Source: Streptomyces sp. V3I7
Lineage (GTDB): Bacteria > Actinomycetota > Actinomycetes > Streptomycetales > Streptomycetaceae
NCBI RefSeq assembly: GCF_030817495.1
Contig: NZ_JAUSZK010000001.1
Location: 3,389,001 to 3,453,000, forward strand
Direction of reading: 5' to 3'
DNA length: 64,000 nucleotides
Below the pieces are notes generated by a model. The model was not told the DNA's origin. It did no database searches and saw only the letters and a list, made by a program, of their open reading frames with translations. Both the position numbers and the translations under genes were made by a program. Shown here one piece after another: positions 16,704 to 27,956 of this stretch. How positions within the stretch are numbered: the first letter of the stretch is position 1; every line of letters starts with the position of its first letter.

Positions 16704-17956
16704 CCGCGCTGCGCCCGGAGCCCGAGACCGATGCCTCGTACGGGGATCAGTCGTACGAGGCATCCGGCGCGCTCGGCGGGGAGTGGTACGGCGAGGGCAC
16801 GTACCAGGAGGGGTATCCCCGGGGATATCAGGAGGGGCACGGCGGCGGCTTCCCGGCGGGGCACCCCGGGACAGGACACCCCGGGGGCTACCCGCAGACG
16901 CCGTACGAGCAGCCGTACGAGCATCCCGCGGCCCGGTACGAGCACCCCACGGCCCCGTATCAGCAGCCGCCCGCCGAGGTTCCGCTCGAACCCGGCGAGG
17001 TCCCGTACGAGCCTCCCCGCGACCCGGAGACGGTGGCGCTGCGGCTCTCCGACACGGCGTCCGCCGCGGGAGCGTCCGCATCGGCCTCTGGGGCCTCGTC
17101 CGGCGTCTCCTCCGGCCCGGCTGCGGCGGGTGGCCGTGCGGCCCGCAGAAAGGCCGCCAAGCGGCGCGGTGGGCGGCACGGCGGCGGACGCGAGATGTCG
17201 CAGGCGTCGGCGTCGGCGGAGGAGTCGGTGTCGCAGGGACCGCTGTCCCGAGTGGAGGCCCGGCGTCAGGCGCGGCTGCGCAAGCCGAGCCCGTCGGTCG
17301 TCGCGAGCCGGGCGATCGGCGAGGTGTTCATCACCACTGGTGTGCTGATGCTGCTGTTCGTCACCTACCAGCTGTGGTGGACCAACGTCCGGGCGCACGC
17401 CCAGGCCGGCGACGAGACGAGCACGCTCCAGAACGACTGGGCGAGCGGCAAGCGGGCGCCGGGGTCGTTCGAGCCGGGGCAGGGGTTCGCCATCCTGCAC
17501 ATCCCCAAGCTGGACGTGGTGGTGCCGATCGCCGAGGGCGTCAGCAACAAGAGGGTGCTCGACAAGGGGATGGTCGGGCACTACGGCGAGGCCCCGCTGA
17601 AGACGGCCATGCCGGATGCGAAGACGGGCAACTTCGGCCTGGCGGCCCACCGCAACACGCACGGCGAACCGTTCCGCTACATCAACCGTCTCCAGTCCGG
17701 TGACGACGTCGTGGTCGAGACGCAGAGCAAGTACTTCGTGTACAAGGTGACGTCGATGCTTCCGGTGACGCAGCCGAGCAACACGAGCGTGCTGGACGCG
17801 GTCCCCAGGGGGTCGGGCTTCACCGGGCCCGGCCGGTACATCACCCTGACCACGTGCACGCCGGAGTTCACCAGCAAGTACCGGTTGATCGTCTGGGGCA
17901 AGATGGTCGAGGAACGGTCGCGCAGCAAGGGCAAGCCGGATGCGCTCGTCGAGTAA
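16700..17956 (+). CDS. class E sortase, long form
   Basis: A 418-residue membrane transpeptidase of sortase class E, which in high-GC Gram-positives anchors surface proteins at LAxTG-like signals. The first ~190 residues are cytoplasmic and Tyr/Pro/Gln/Gly-rich with repeated PYEQPYEHP-like units. One membrane helix (about 202-224) leads to the sortase domain with the catalytic His in GLAAHRNTHG, Cys in TLTTCTP and Arg in SKYRLIVWG. The GTG start overlaps the pabA stop. A second sortase gene follows after 13 bp. Confidence 0.93.
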   Translation: MTALRPEPETDASYGDQSYEASGALGGEWYGEGTYQEGYPRGYQEGHGGGFPAGHPGTGHPGGYPQTPYEQPYEHPAARYEHPTAPYQQPPAEVPLEPGEVPYEPPRDPETVALRLSDTASAAGASASASGASSGVSSGPAAAGGRAARRKAAKRRGGRHGGGREMSQASASAEESVSQGPLSRVEARRQARLRKPSPSVVASRAIGEVFITTGVLMLLFVTYQLWWTNVRAHAQAGDETSTLQNDWASGKRAPGSFEPGQGFAILHIPKLDVVVPIAEGVSNKRVLDKGMVGHYGEAPLKTAMPDAKTGNFGLAAHRNTHGEPFRYINRLQSGDDVVVETQSKYFVYKVTSMLPVTQPSNTSVLDAVPRGSGFTGPGRYITLTTCTPEFTSKYRLIVWGKMVEERSRSKGKPDALVE

Positions 17957-17969
17957 GGGCAGATGAACA

Positions 17970-18722
17970 GTGGCAGCGACCGCGGACGACACCGCAGAGC
18001 ACACGGGAGCGGATTCCCCGGCGTCCGGCCCGCGCCCCTGGGGCACCGGCCGGGTCGCCACGGCGATCAGCGTCTTCGGTGAACTCCTCATCACGGCGGG
18101 CCTGGTGCTCGGCCTGTTCGTCGTCTACTCCCTGTGGTGGACGAACGTCGTCGCCGACCGCACGGCGCACAAGCAGGCCGACAAGGTCCGCGACGGCTGG
18201 GCGACCAAGGACACCGGTCCCGGCGCGCTGGACACCAAGAACGGCATCGGCTTCCTGCACGTTCCCTCGATGCACAACGGCGAGGTCCTGGTCGCGAAGG
18301 GCACGTCGACCGAGGTCCTGAACGAGGGCGTGGCCGGCTACTACACCGAGCCGATGAAGGCCACGCTCCCGATGGCCGGCAAGAAGGGCAACTTCACCCT
18401 GGCTGCCCACCGCGACGGGCACGGCGCCAAGTTCCACAACATCGACAAGGTGAGGAAGGGCGACCCGGTCGTCTTCGAGACGAAGGACAAGTGGTACGTC
18501 TACAAGGTCTACGGCATCCTCCCGGAGACCTCGAAGTACAACGTCAAGGTCGTCGCCCCGATCCCGAAGGAGTCCGGCAGGAAGAAGCCGGGCCGCTACA
18601 TCACGCTGACGACCTGTACGCCGGTGTACACGTCCCGGTTCCGGTACGTGGTGTGGGGCGAGCTGGAGCGAGTGGAGAAGGTCGACAGCGAGCGGACGCC
18701 GCCGAAGGAGTTGCGTGGCTGA
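17970..18722 (+). CDS. class E sortase, short form
   Basis: A 250-residue paralogue of the preceding gene lacking the long cytoplasmic repeat region. It has one membrane helix (about residues 30-55), the catalytic His in LAAHRDGHG, Cys in TLTTCTP and Arg in SRFRYVVWG. The tandem arrangement suggests the two act on overlapping or sequential substrates. No protein with an LAxTG or LPxTG signal was found in this window. The GTG start is 13 bp after the upstream stop. Confidence 0.93.
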   Translation: MAATADDTAEHTGADSPASGPRPWGTGRVATAISVFGELLITAGLVLGLFVVYSLWWTNVVADRTAHKQADKVRDGWATKDTGPGALDTKNGIGFLHVPSMHNGEVLVAKGTSTEVLNEGVAGYYTEPMKATLPMAGKKGNFTLAAHRDGHGAKFHNIDKVRKGDPVVFETKDKWYVYKVYGILPETSKYNVKVVAPIPKESGRKKPGRYITLTTCTPVYTSRFRYVVWGELERVEKVDSERTPPKELRG

Positions 18723-18761
18723 CTGAGTTCCTAAGGGGAACCCAGTCGCCTAACATGACGG

Positions 18762-18803
18762 AGGCCCGAAGCCGCAACCATCTTTTGCGGCTTCGGGCCT
18801 TTC
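18762..18803. terminator. bidirectional terminator
   Basis: AGGCCCGAAGCCGCAA pairs with TTGCGGCTTCGGGCCT around a 7-nt loop and is followed by TT. It lies between the sortase gene (plus) and the convergent broken gene at 18818 (minus). Confidence 0.93.
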
Positions 18804-18817
18804 CGTGCGGAGGGGTC

Positions 18818-19613
18818 CTACTTCAGGACGCTCAGGACGCCCCCCGCGCTCCACTCCTCCAGCAAGCCACGGTGTACGGCGGTGATGCCGGCTTCGGTGG
18901 CGATGCTCAGGGCGTCGGGCGTGAAGCGAGGCGTCCATGGCGGCCATGACACCGGCCAGCGGGCGTTCCTTTCGCGGGCTCTCCAGCCTCCGTAGCCGGG
19001 CGTGGTGTTGCTGGAGCCGCCGCTCGATGTGCTGGACACCTGTGCGGAGCGCGATGAGCTCCCTGCGGTGTTCGCCCGAGGTTTCGTTGAGCGCGTTGAA
19101 CATGGGGACGACTGTCTTGCCGAGGATGTGGGTGATGCGCTGGTCGATTCGGTCGTCGAGGGACACGGGGTTCGGCCGGGTGGAGTTTTCCACAGGTTGT
19201 GTGCGTGCCAGGTACTCCATGTCGAGGAGGTACGTGCGCACCTGACGGGCTACTTCGCTGTCCCGCAGGAGCATGGCGACGTTGAGGACGGCTCGACGCG
19301 ACCAAAGGGCAAGGCTGGAACGGGGCTGTGGATAACTGCCGGGATAGGAACTCAAGTTGAGTTCCTTAAATTGCTGCAGGTCAGGGCCGCGCAGCACGTG
19401 CAATCCGTTGGACTCCAGCTCCTGCCTATGACGACTCAGCAGGTTGTTGATCACTGTTTCAGCGACCTCGAAGTACGCCGCCACCATCGCCGTCGTCACA
19501 TGCATCCCGTCCGGAAGCAGCGACAGTGCCTTCACGCGGTCGAGTACGTCGGTGCGGTCCAGCACGCTGTCGCGCAGGGCCTTGGACTCCAGCAGAGCCG
19601 TTTGGTCGATCAT
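18818..19613 (-). pseudogene. broken restriction-type protein: HTH N-terminus, catalytic core missing, frameshift
   Basis: The N-terminal ~225 residues read cleanly from ATG 19613: DRTDVLDRVKALSLLPDGMH, an HTH-like segment (VTTAMVAAYFEVAETVINNL), RSSLALWSRRAVLNVAMLLR, a helical linker and PLAGVMAAMDA. At about 18930 the frame then needs a +1 shift to reach a convincing tail, FTPDALSIATEAGITAVHRG then LLEEWSAG, ending at 18818. That tail resembles the last helix and strand of Mrr-type restriction endonuclease domains. PLAGVMAAMDA resembles the point where such a domain begins, so most of the nuclease core (PD-ExK) appears deleted. Without correction the protein would run to 18750 with an Arg-rich tail. 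A naturally short family member with one sequencing error is an alternative. Confidence 0.65.
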
Positions 19614-19765
19614 CTTCTGCCCTTTCACTCGTCTCGTGGCCGTATGGCCAGGGCAGAGTGCTGATCCGATTCCCCGCCCCACCCGATCAACGAGTCGGCA
19701 CATGTGAAGACACGATCGACACAGGAACCGGCGTGCTACTGCAGGACGCGGTGCCGGAGAGACAA

Positions 19766-19800
19766 GTGGGCCCCTACCGGAATGTCCGGCAGGGGCCCAC
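19766..19800 (-). terminator. terminator of the pknB end of the cell-wall operon
   Basis: GTGGGCCCCTACCGG pairs with CCGGCAGGGGCCCAC (one mismatch) around a 5-nt loop, 17 bp after the kinase stop. Confidence 0.9.
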
Positions 19801-19816
19801 CCGTATGTGCCTGACG

Positions 19817-21793
<1,977 letters not shown>

Positions 21794-21964
21794 AGTTCCC
21801 TACCAGCCCTCTCCGTCGGTCCCGGCCGGCACGGAGGTGTGCGACCGGAGGCTGCCGTCCGGGCCTACCGTACCCGGCTCTGTTTGTGTGACCTGGCCAA
21901 GCCCGCAACCCGATACAGGACCGGTACCGCAACGTGCACCGATGTGAAGGTGACGTGATCGGGC

Positions 21965-23449
21965 TCACTTCTTGGAGTTGATGACCGCCTCCATGACGTT
22001 CTTCGCGATGGGGGCGGCGAGGCCGCCGCCGGAGATGTCGCCGCGGTTGGCGTTGTCGTCCTCGACGACGACCGCCACGGCGACCGGCGAGCTGTGGTCG
22101 GGCAGCTTGGCATAGGAGATGAACCAGGCGTACGGGTTCTTGCTGTTCGCCACGCCGTGCTGGGCGGTACCGGTCTTGCCGCCGACCGTGACGCCCGGGA
22201 TCTGCGCGTTCTTGCCCGTGCCGTCCTTGACGACGGTCTCCATCATCGACTGCAGGATCTGCGCGTTGCCGGAGGACAGCGGGCGGCTGAGCTCCTCCGG
22301 GTCGGTCTGCTCGACGGTGTCGAGGTTCGACGACTGGAGCTTGTCGACCATGTACGGCTTCATCAGCTTGCCGTCGTTGGCGACGGCCGAGGCGACCATG
22401 GCCATCTGCAGCGGAGTCGCCGCGGTGTTGAACTGGCCGATCGAGGACAGTGCGGTCTCCGACGGGGCCATCTTGTCGGCGAACACCGAGGCGTTGGCGC
22501 GGACCGGGGTGAACTGCTCGGCGTCGAAGCCGAATTTCTTGGCTTCCTTCAGCATCTTGTCGTTGCCGAGGTCGGCGCCGATCTTGCCGAAGACGGTGTT
22601 GCAGGAAACCCGCAGCGCCTCACGCATGGTGGCGTTCTCGCAGGGGATGTTGCCCTCGTTGTTCAGCGGCCTGGTCGTGCCCGGCATGGTCCAGGGCAGC
22701 GGAGAGTCGGTCTTCTCGTCCGCCGAGTTGTACAGCCCGTTCTCCAGCGCGGCCGCGGCCGTGACCACCTTGAAGGTGGAGCCCGGCGGGTAGGTCTCGC
22801 GCAGTGCCCGGTTCAGCATCGGGTCACTGAGGTTGTTCTTCTTCTGCAGGTTCTTCCACGCCTTGTCGTCCTCGTCCAGGGCGCCGGCGAAGGAGGACGG
22901 GTCGTACGACGGGTAGGAGGCCAGCGCCAGGATCTTGCCGGTGGACGGCTCGATGGCGACGGCGGCACCCTTGGCGCCGATGTTCTTCAGGCCCGTGTAA
23001 GCGGCCTTCTGTGCCGCCCCGTTGAGGGTGGTGACGACGTTGCCGCCCTGCTTCGGCTTGCCCGTGACCATGTCCAGGGTGTTGCGGAAGAAGAGCCGGT
23101 CGTCGTCGCCGGTGAGGATGCCGTCCTCGAGCTTCTCCAGCTGGTTGGCGTCGAAGGCCTGGGAGGCGTACCCGGTGACCGGCGCCCACATCGCCCCGTT
23201 CTTGTACGTGCGCTTGTACTTCAGGTCGTTCAGACCGGTCTTGCTCGTCGCGGTGGACCCGGTGATCGGGTTGCCGTCGACGATGATGTCGCCGCGCGGG
23301 GTGGAGTAGCGGGCGATGGTCACCCGGCGGTTGTTCTTGTCCTCGCGGAGGCTGTCGGCCTTGACGTACTGGAGCCAGTTGTCGCGGATGAGCAGGGCGA
23401 GGATCAGGAGACCACAGAAGATCGCGATCCGGCGCAGGGGCTTGTTCAC
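21965..23449 (-). CDS. pbpA: penicillin-binding protein 2, transpeptidase
   Basis: A 494-residue class B penicillin-binding protein that cross-links peptidoglycan outside the membrane. One N-terminal membrane helix (about residues 8-22) is followed by a dimerisation region with YSTPRGDIIVDGN and a transpeptidase domain. The active-site motifs are SxxK = STFK (near 224), SxN = SCN and KTG = KTGTAQ. The GTG start overlaps the rodA stop by 4 bp, fitting a RodA-PbpA glycosyltransferase/transpeptidase pair. Confidence 0.96.
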   Translation of the reverse strand: MNKPLRRIAIFCGLLILALLIRDNWLQYVKADSLREDKNNRRVTIARYSTPRGDIIVDGNPITGSTATSKTGLNDLKYKRTYKNGAMWAPVTGYASQAFDANQLEKLEDGILTGDDDRLFFRNTLDMVTGKPKQGGNVVTTLNGAAQKAAYTGLKNIGAKGAAVAIEPSTGKILALASYPSYDPSSFAGALDEDDKAWKNLQKKNNLSDPMLNRALRETYPPGSTFKVVTAAAALENGLYNSADEKTDSPLPWTMPGTTRPLNNEGNIPCENATMREALRVSCNTVFGKIGADLGNDKMLKEAKKFGFDAEQFTPVRANASVFADKMAPSETALSSIGQFNTAATPLQMAMVASAVANDGKLMKPYMVDKLQSSNLDTVEQTDPEELSRPLSSGNAQILQSMMETVVKDGTGKNAQIPGVTVGGKTGTAQHGVANSKNPYAWFISYAKLPDHSSPVAVAVVVEDDNANRGDISGGGLAAPIAKNVMEAVINSKK

Positions 23450-24882
23450 GGGCGGACCACCTGGGTCATCTCGGCGTCGGGGTTCGAGGCGGGGGCCGGG
23501 GCCGGGCGGCGGGCGGTGTCGCTGATGCGGATCAGGATGCCGATGAGGGCCCAGTTGGCGATGACGGACGAGCCACCGTACGCGAGGAACGGCATCGTCA
23601 TACCGGTCAGCGGGATGAGGCCCATCACACCGCCGGCCACGACGAAGACCTGGAGGGCGAAGGCGCCGGAGAGACCCATGGCCAGCAGCTTGCCGAACGG
23701 GTCGCGGGCGGCGAGGGCGGTGCGCGCGCCGCGCTCCACGATCAGGCCGTAGACCAGCAGGATGGCCATGAGACCGGCCAGGCCGAGCTCTTCGCCGAAG
23801 GTGGCGAGGATGAAGTCGGAGTTGGCGGCGAACCGGATCTGCTCGGAGTGGCCCTGGCCCCAGCCGGTGCCGAGGGTGCCGCCGGAGCCGAACGCCCACA
23901 GGGCCTGCATGGCCTGCTCGGAGTGGCCGGCGACGCCCTGGCGGCTGAGCGTGTACTCCTTCATCGGGTCGGCCCAAGCCTGGACGCGCTGCTGGACGTG
24001 CGGTTCGAAGCTCGCCACGCCGACCGCGCCGATCGCGGACATCAGCAGACCGAAGACGATCCAGCTGGTCCGCTCGGTGGCGACGTACAGCATGATCACG
24101 AACATGCCGAAGAACAGCAGCGACGTACCGAGGTCGGTCTCGAAGACGAGGATGAGGATCGAGATCATCCACACGACGATGATCGGTCCGAGGTCGCGGC
24201 CGCGAGGCAGGTAGAGACCCATGAAGCGGCGGCTGGCCAGGGCCAGTGCGTCGCGCTTCACCATCAGGTAGCCGGCGAAGAAGATCGCGAGCACGATCTT
24301 GGCGAACTCACCGGGCTGGATGGTGAAGCTGCCGACCTGGATCCAGATCTTGGCGCCGTAGACGTTGGCGCCGAGGCCGGGGACCAGCGGGAGCAGCAGG
24401 AGGAACAGCGCTCCGGCCATGGAGATGTAGGTGTAGCGCTGCAGGGTGCGGTGATCCTTGAGGAAGATCAGCACGACGACGAACAGCGTGATGCCCAGTG
24501 CGGTGTAGACGAGCTGGTTGGTCGCCTTGCCGCCGGCCTGGCCGATGGACTGCAGCAGCTTCGACTGGTCGAGCCGCCAGATGCAGACCAGGCCGAGGCC
24601 GTTGAGCAGCGTGGCCAGCGGCAGCAGCAGCGGGTCCGCGTACGGCGCGAACTTCCGTACGACGAGATGGGCGACGCCGGCCAGCAGGCCGAGGCCCAGG
24701 CCGTAGCCCAGCAGGCCGGTAGGCACCTGGCCGCTGATGGCCAGGCCCACGTTGGCGTAGGCGAACACCGGGATGGCCACTGCGAACACCAGGAGCGCGA
24801 GCTCGGTGTTGCGGCGGCTCGGCGCGCCGATGGAGCCGATCGTGGACGTGTGGTGCGTCGACGTGTTGGTAGTACTGCTCAT
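23446..24882 (-). CDS. rodA: FtsW/RodA/SpoVE-family peptidoglycan polymerase
   Basis: A 478-residue polytopic membrane protein of the SEDS family, which polymerises lipid II into glycan strands. About twelve hydrophobic helices are visible. Family-typical segments include QPGEFAKI, LPRGRDLGP, FGSGGTLGTGWGQG and GMTMPFLAYGGSS near the C-terminus. Its place between pstP and pbpA is the standard actinobacterial RodA position rather than the FtsW position in the division cluster. The ATG start lies 27 bp after the pstP stop. Confidence 0.95.
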   Translation of the reverse strand: MSSTTNTSTHHTSTIGSIGAPSRRNTELALLVFAVAIPVFAYANVGLAISGQVPTGLLGYGLGLGLLAGVAHLVVRKFAPYADPLLLPLATLLNGLGLVCIWRLDQSKLLQSIGQAGGKATNQLVYTALGITLFVVVLIFLKDHRTLQRYTYISMAGALFLLLLPLVPGLGANVYGAKIWIQVGSFTIQPGEFAKIVLAIFFAGYLMVKRDALALASRRFMGLYLPRGRDLGPIIVVWMISILILVFETDLGTSLLFFGMFVIMLYVATERTSWIVFGLLMSAIGAVGVASFEPHVQQRVQAWADPMKEYTLSRQGVAGHSEQAMQALWAFGSGGTLGTGWGQGHSEQIRFAANSDFILATFGEELGLAGLMAILLVYGLIVERGARTALAARDPFGKLLAMGLSGAFALQVFVVAGGVMGLIPLTGMTMPFLAYGGSSVIANWALIGILIRISDTARRPAPAPASNPDAEMTQVVRP

Positions 24883-24909
24883 CGTGTGACGGGGCCTCTC
24901 ACGGCTTGC

Positions 24910-26442
24910 CTACTGCTTACCGCACAGCGAGACGACCTTCTGCTCATCCTCCGAGAGGGTGGGGCCGGGGCTGGGGTTGGTGGCGGTCGCGGACGGGGTC
25001 GTGGACGGAGACTTCGACGGGGACGTTGCCGAGCCCGACGGGTTCGGCGTCGGTGATGCCTTGGACGAATAGGAGGCACGGTTGGTTCCCGTGGTGTCCC
25101 CGACCTGGCCCTGCGCCTTCGCGTCGTTCTGCTTCGCGGCGGCCTGACGCTGCGTCTCCTTCTTGCAGGCGGAGGCCTGCACGGACAGCTCCTGGATCTT
25201 CGACTCGGCGTCGGGCAGGCCGCCCTGCGTGATCGTCGCCTTGACCTGCTTCTGCTGATAGGGCGGCAGGTACTTGAGTTCGATCTCGGGGTGGTCCTTC
25301 TCCACGTTCGACAGCGAGACCCAGGCGAGGTCCTGGCTGATACCGCGGTAGAGGGCGACGTGCTCGCTCTTGGCGCCGACGTAGTACTGCGTCTGCGTCC
25401 AGCGGTAACCGCCGTACAGACCGCCGCCGATGACACCGAGGGCGAGGGCGCTGAAGAAGGTCCGCTTGAGCCACTTGCGGCCCCGGCGCGGCTTGACGAA
25501 GTCGTCGTCGCCGTAGCCGCCGTCGGGCGTGTAGCCGGTGTCGTCGTTGCCCGGTCCGCCGTACTCGCCGCCGCTCGCGCGGCCTCGGCGGCCGAGGTTC
25601 GCGGCGCGTCCGGCCGGGGTCTGCATGATGCCGTTGTCGTGCGGGTGGAGCTGGTTCTCCGCGACCGCGCCGACCACCACGGGGGTGTCGGAGAGCTGCG
25701 CGTTGAAGGTGTCCCCGGTGTCCAGGTCGAGGACGTCGGCGACGATGACGGTGATGTTGTCGGGGCCGCCGCCGCGCAGCGCGAGCTGGATCAGCTCCTG
25801 CACGGTCTCCTGGGGGCCCTGGTAGCTGGCGAGGGCCTCTTCCATCGTCTGGTGGGAGACGACGCCGGACAGTCCGTCGGAGCAGATCAGATAGCGGTCG
25901 CCGGCCCGGACCTCGCGGATGGACAGGTCGGGCTCGACGTGGTCGCCGCTGCCCAGTGCCCGCATCAGCAGCGAGCGCTGCGGGTGGGTGGTGGCCTCTT
26001 CCTCGGTGATCCGGCCTTCGTCGACCAGGCGCTGCACCCAGGTGTGGTCCTGCGTGATCTGGCTGAGGACGCCGTCGCGCAGCAGGTACGCGCGCGAGTC
26101 GCCGACGTGGACGAGGCCGAGGCGCTGTCCGGTCCACAGCAGGGCGGTCAGGGTCGTGCCCATGCCCTCGAGCTGCGGGTCCTCCTCGACCATGGCGCGC
26201 AGCTGGTCGTTGGCGCCCTGCACGGCGACGCCGAGGGAGGTGAGGATGTCGGACCCGGGCACGTCGTCGTCGAGCGTGACCAGTGCGGAGATCACCTCGG
26301 AGGAGGCGACCTCGCCGGCCGCCTGTCCGCCCATGCCGTCGGCGATGGCGAGCAGCCGCGGACCGGCGTAACCGGAGTCCTCGTTATGTTCCCGGATCAT
26401 TCCGACGTGCGATCCGGCGGCGAAGCGCAGTGACAGACTCAT
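24910..26442 (-). CDS. pstP: PP2C-family Ser/Thr protein phosphatase
   Basis: A 510-residue membrane phosphatase that reverses PknB-type phosphorylation. The PP2C domain (about residues 5-240) has the metal-binding motifs EDSGYAG, AIADGMGGQAAGE, HVGDSRAYL, SDGLSG and GGGPDNITVIV. A linker with a dense basic patch (KPRRGRKWLKR) precedes one membrane helix (about 335-355). The C-terminal region is extracytoplasmic and ends in a Ser/Thr/Pro-rich tail followed by a short EDEQKVVSLCGKQ. The start was chosen at the ATG beginning MSLSLRFAAGSHVGMIREHN, the usual PP2C N-terminus. Confidence 0.95.
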   Translation of the reverse strand: MSLSLRFAAGSHVGMIREHNEDSGYAGPRLLAIADGMGGQAAGEVASSEVISALVTLDDDVPGSDILTSLGVAVQGANDQLRAMVEEDPQLEGMGTTLTALLWTGQRLGLVHVGDSRAYLLRDGVLSQITQDHTWVQRLVDEGRITEEEATTHPQRSLLMRALGSGDHVEPDLSIREVRAGDRYLICSDGLSGVVSHQTMEEALASYQGPQETVQELIQLALRGGGPDNITVIVADVLDLDTGDTFNAQLSDTPVVVGAVAENQLHPHDNGIMQTPAGRAANLGRRGRASGGEYGGPGNDDTGYTPDGGYGDDDFVKPRRGRKWLKRTFFSALALGVIGGGLYGGYRWTQTQYYVGAKSEHVALYRGISQDLAWVSLSNVEKDHPEIELKYLPPYQQKQVKATITQGGLPDAESKIQELSVQASACKKETQRQAAAKQNDAKAQGQVGDTTGTNRASYSSKASPTPNPSGSATSPSKSPSTTPSATATNPSPGPTLSEDEQKVVSLCGKQ

Positions 26443-26574
26443 GCGCACCTCGCCTGTCGGCTCCGGGTACAGCCGGTCGTGTCGAGCCACACTGCCCACC
26501 CTCCGGTCGGGAGCGCGCCGGCGACCACTGTGCGGTCCGCCCCTGCGTGCTCGCTCCGCTCGCTCATTGTCGTA

Positions 26575-27102
26575 CTACTTCCGCAGCTCGATGACGGTCT
26601 TGCCGATGCGGATCGGCGCTCCCAGCGGGATCGGCTGAGGGGTCGTCAGCCGGGACCGGTCCAGGTACGTGCCATTGGTGGACCCGAGATCCTCGACGAT
26701 CCACTGGCCGTCGCGGTCGGGGTAGATCCTGGCATGGCGGCTGGAGGCGTAGTCGTCGTCCAGCACGATCGTGGAGTCGTGCGCGCGGCCCAGGGTGATG
26801 GTCTGGCCCTGGAGCGCCACGGTGGTGCCGGTCAGGGTGCCCTCGCTCACGACCAGCTTGGTGGGGGCGTTGCGGCCCCGGCGGCCGCCGCCCTGCTGAG
26901 CGCGCTGCTGCGGGGGCGCGGCCTGCTGGCGTGCGGCCTGCTGCGGCCGTCCCGCGTCCCTGCGGGCGCTGCGCTGCGCACCGCGCTGGGTGACGCGCGT
27001 ACCGAACAGGTCGCTGCGGATGACCTGCACGGCCACGATGACGAACAGCCACAGTACGGCCAGGAAACCCAGCCGCATGACCGTGAGGGTCAGCTCTGAC
27101 AT
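26575..27102 (-). CDS. fhaB: FHA-domain protein FhaB/FipA type
   Basis: A 175-residue membrane-anchored FHA protein that binds phosphothreonine. One N-terminal membrane helix (about residues 8-28) is followed by a Gln/Arg-rich linker and a C-terminal FHA domain (about 85-170) with the binding loops GRAHDSTIVLDDDYASSRHA and LGSTNGTYLD. The ATG lies 10 bp after the fhaA stop. In mycobacteria the homologue links kinase signalling to septal and polar wall synthesis (family knowledge). Confidence 0.94.
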   Translation of the reverse strand: MSELTLTVMRLGFLAVLWLFVIVAVQVIRSDLFGTRVTQRGAQRSARRDAGRPQQAARQQAAPPQQRAQQGGGRRGRNAPTKLVVSEGTLTGTTVALQGQTITLGRAHDSTIVLDDDYASSRHARIYPDRDGQWIVEDLGSTNGTYLDRSRLTTPQPIPLGAPIRIGKTVIELRK

Positions 27103-27112
27103 TGCCCCCGCT

Positions 27113-27956
27113 TCACCCTTCGGCTTGCCGGTAAATGATGGTGGTGCTGCCCACGACGATCCGCGAGCCGTCGCGGAGCGTAGCGCGGGTGGTGTGCTGT
27201 CCGTCCACCACGATGCCGTTGGTGGATCCGAGATCCTGGATCGTCGAGGGCGTTCCGGTCCGGATCTCGCAGTGCCGGCGGGAGACGCCGGGGTCGTCGA
27301 TCCGCACGTCGGCCTCGGTGCTGCGGCCCAGCACCAGCGTCGGACGCGAGATCTGGTGGCGGGTGCCGTTGATCTCGATCCAGTGGCGCGTGCGCCCGCC
27401 GCTCGGCGGTGCGCTCGAGGACGCCGGCGAGGAGGGCTGCGGGTAGCCGTAGCCGCCGGGCCGGGCGCCAGGGGGCGCGGGCGGCGCGGAGGGCATCGGG
27501 GGTGCGCCCGCGGGCGTGGCCCGGCGGCGGGTAGCCGTAGCCGCCCTGGGCGCCGGACTGCGGGGCCTGCTGCTGGTCGCTGGAGGACGCGAGCGTCCGG
27601 CTGCGCACTCGGTACAGACCGGTGTCCAGGTCCTCGGCCTTCTGCAGGGTGACCTTGATCGGCCCCATGAAGGTGTAGCGCTGCTGCTTGGCGTAGTCGC
27701 GCACCATGCCGGCGAGCTCGTCGCCGAGTTGGCCGGAGTAGGGGCTGAGCCGCTCGTGGTCCGGCGTGCTCAGCTCCACGATGAAGTCGTTGGGTACGAC
27801 GGTCCGGTCGCGGTTCCAGATCGTCGCGTTGTTGTCGCACTCCCGCTGGAGCGCGCCGGCGATCTCGACGGGCTGGACCTCGGACTTGAACACCTTGGCG
27901 AAGGTGCCGTTGACCAGACCTTCGAGACGTTGCTCGAACTTCTTCAGGACTCCCAT
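27113..27956 (-). pseudogene. fhaA: FhaA, DUF3662 + FHA protein, split by a +1 frameshift in this sequence
   Basis: The first ~145 residues read as a DUF3662 domain (MGVLKKFEQRLEGLVNGTFA). After GGYGYPPPG near 27520 the frame becomes Arg/Pro nonsense. The correct continuation is in the next frame, with TPAGAPPMPSAPPAPPGARP and then a full FHA domain (GRSTEADVRIDDPGVSRRH, LGSTNGIVVD) ending at 27113. Removing one base from the GGGCC run near 27520 restores a 280-residue protein. Because the FHA domain is intact and the gene heads an essential-type operon, assembly error is more likely than true loss. FhaA recruits phosphorylated proteins to the kinase pathway (family knowledge). Confidence 0.9.

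Noticed and set aside
16190..18094. 634-residue frame on the minus strand
   Set aside because: It is antisense to pabA and the first sortase and has no recognisable domain.
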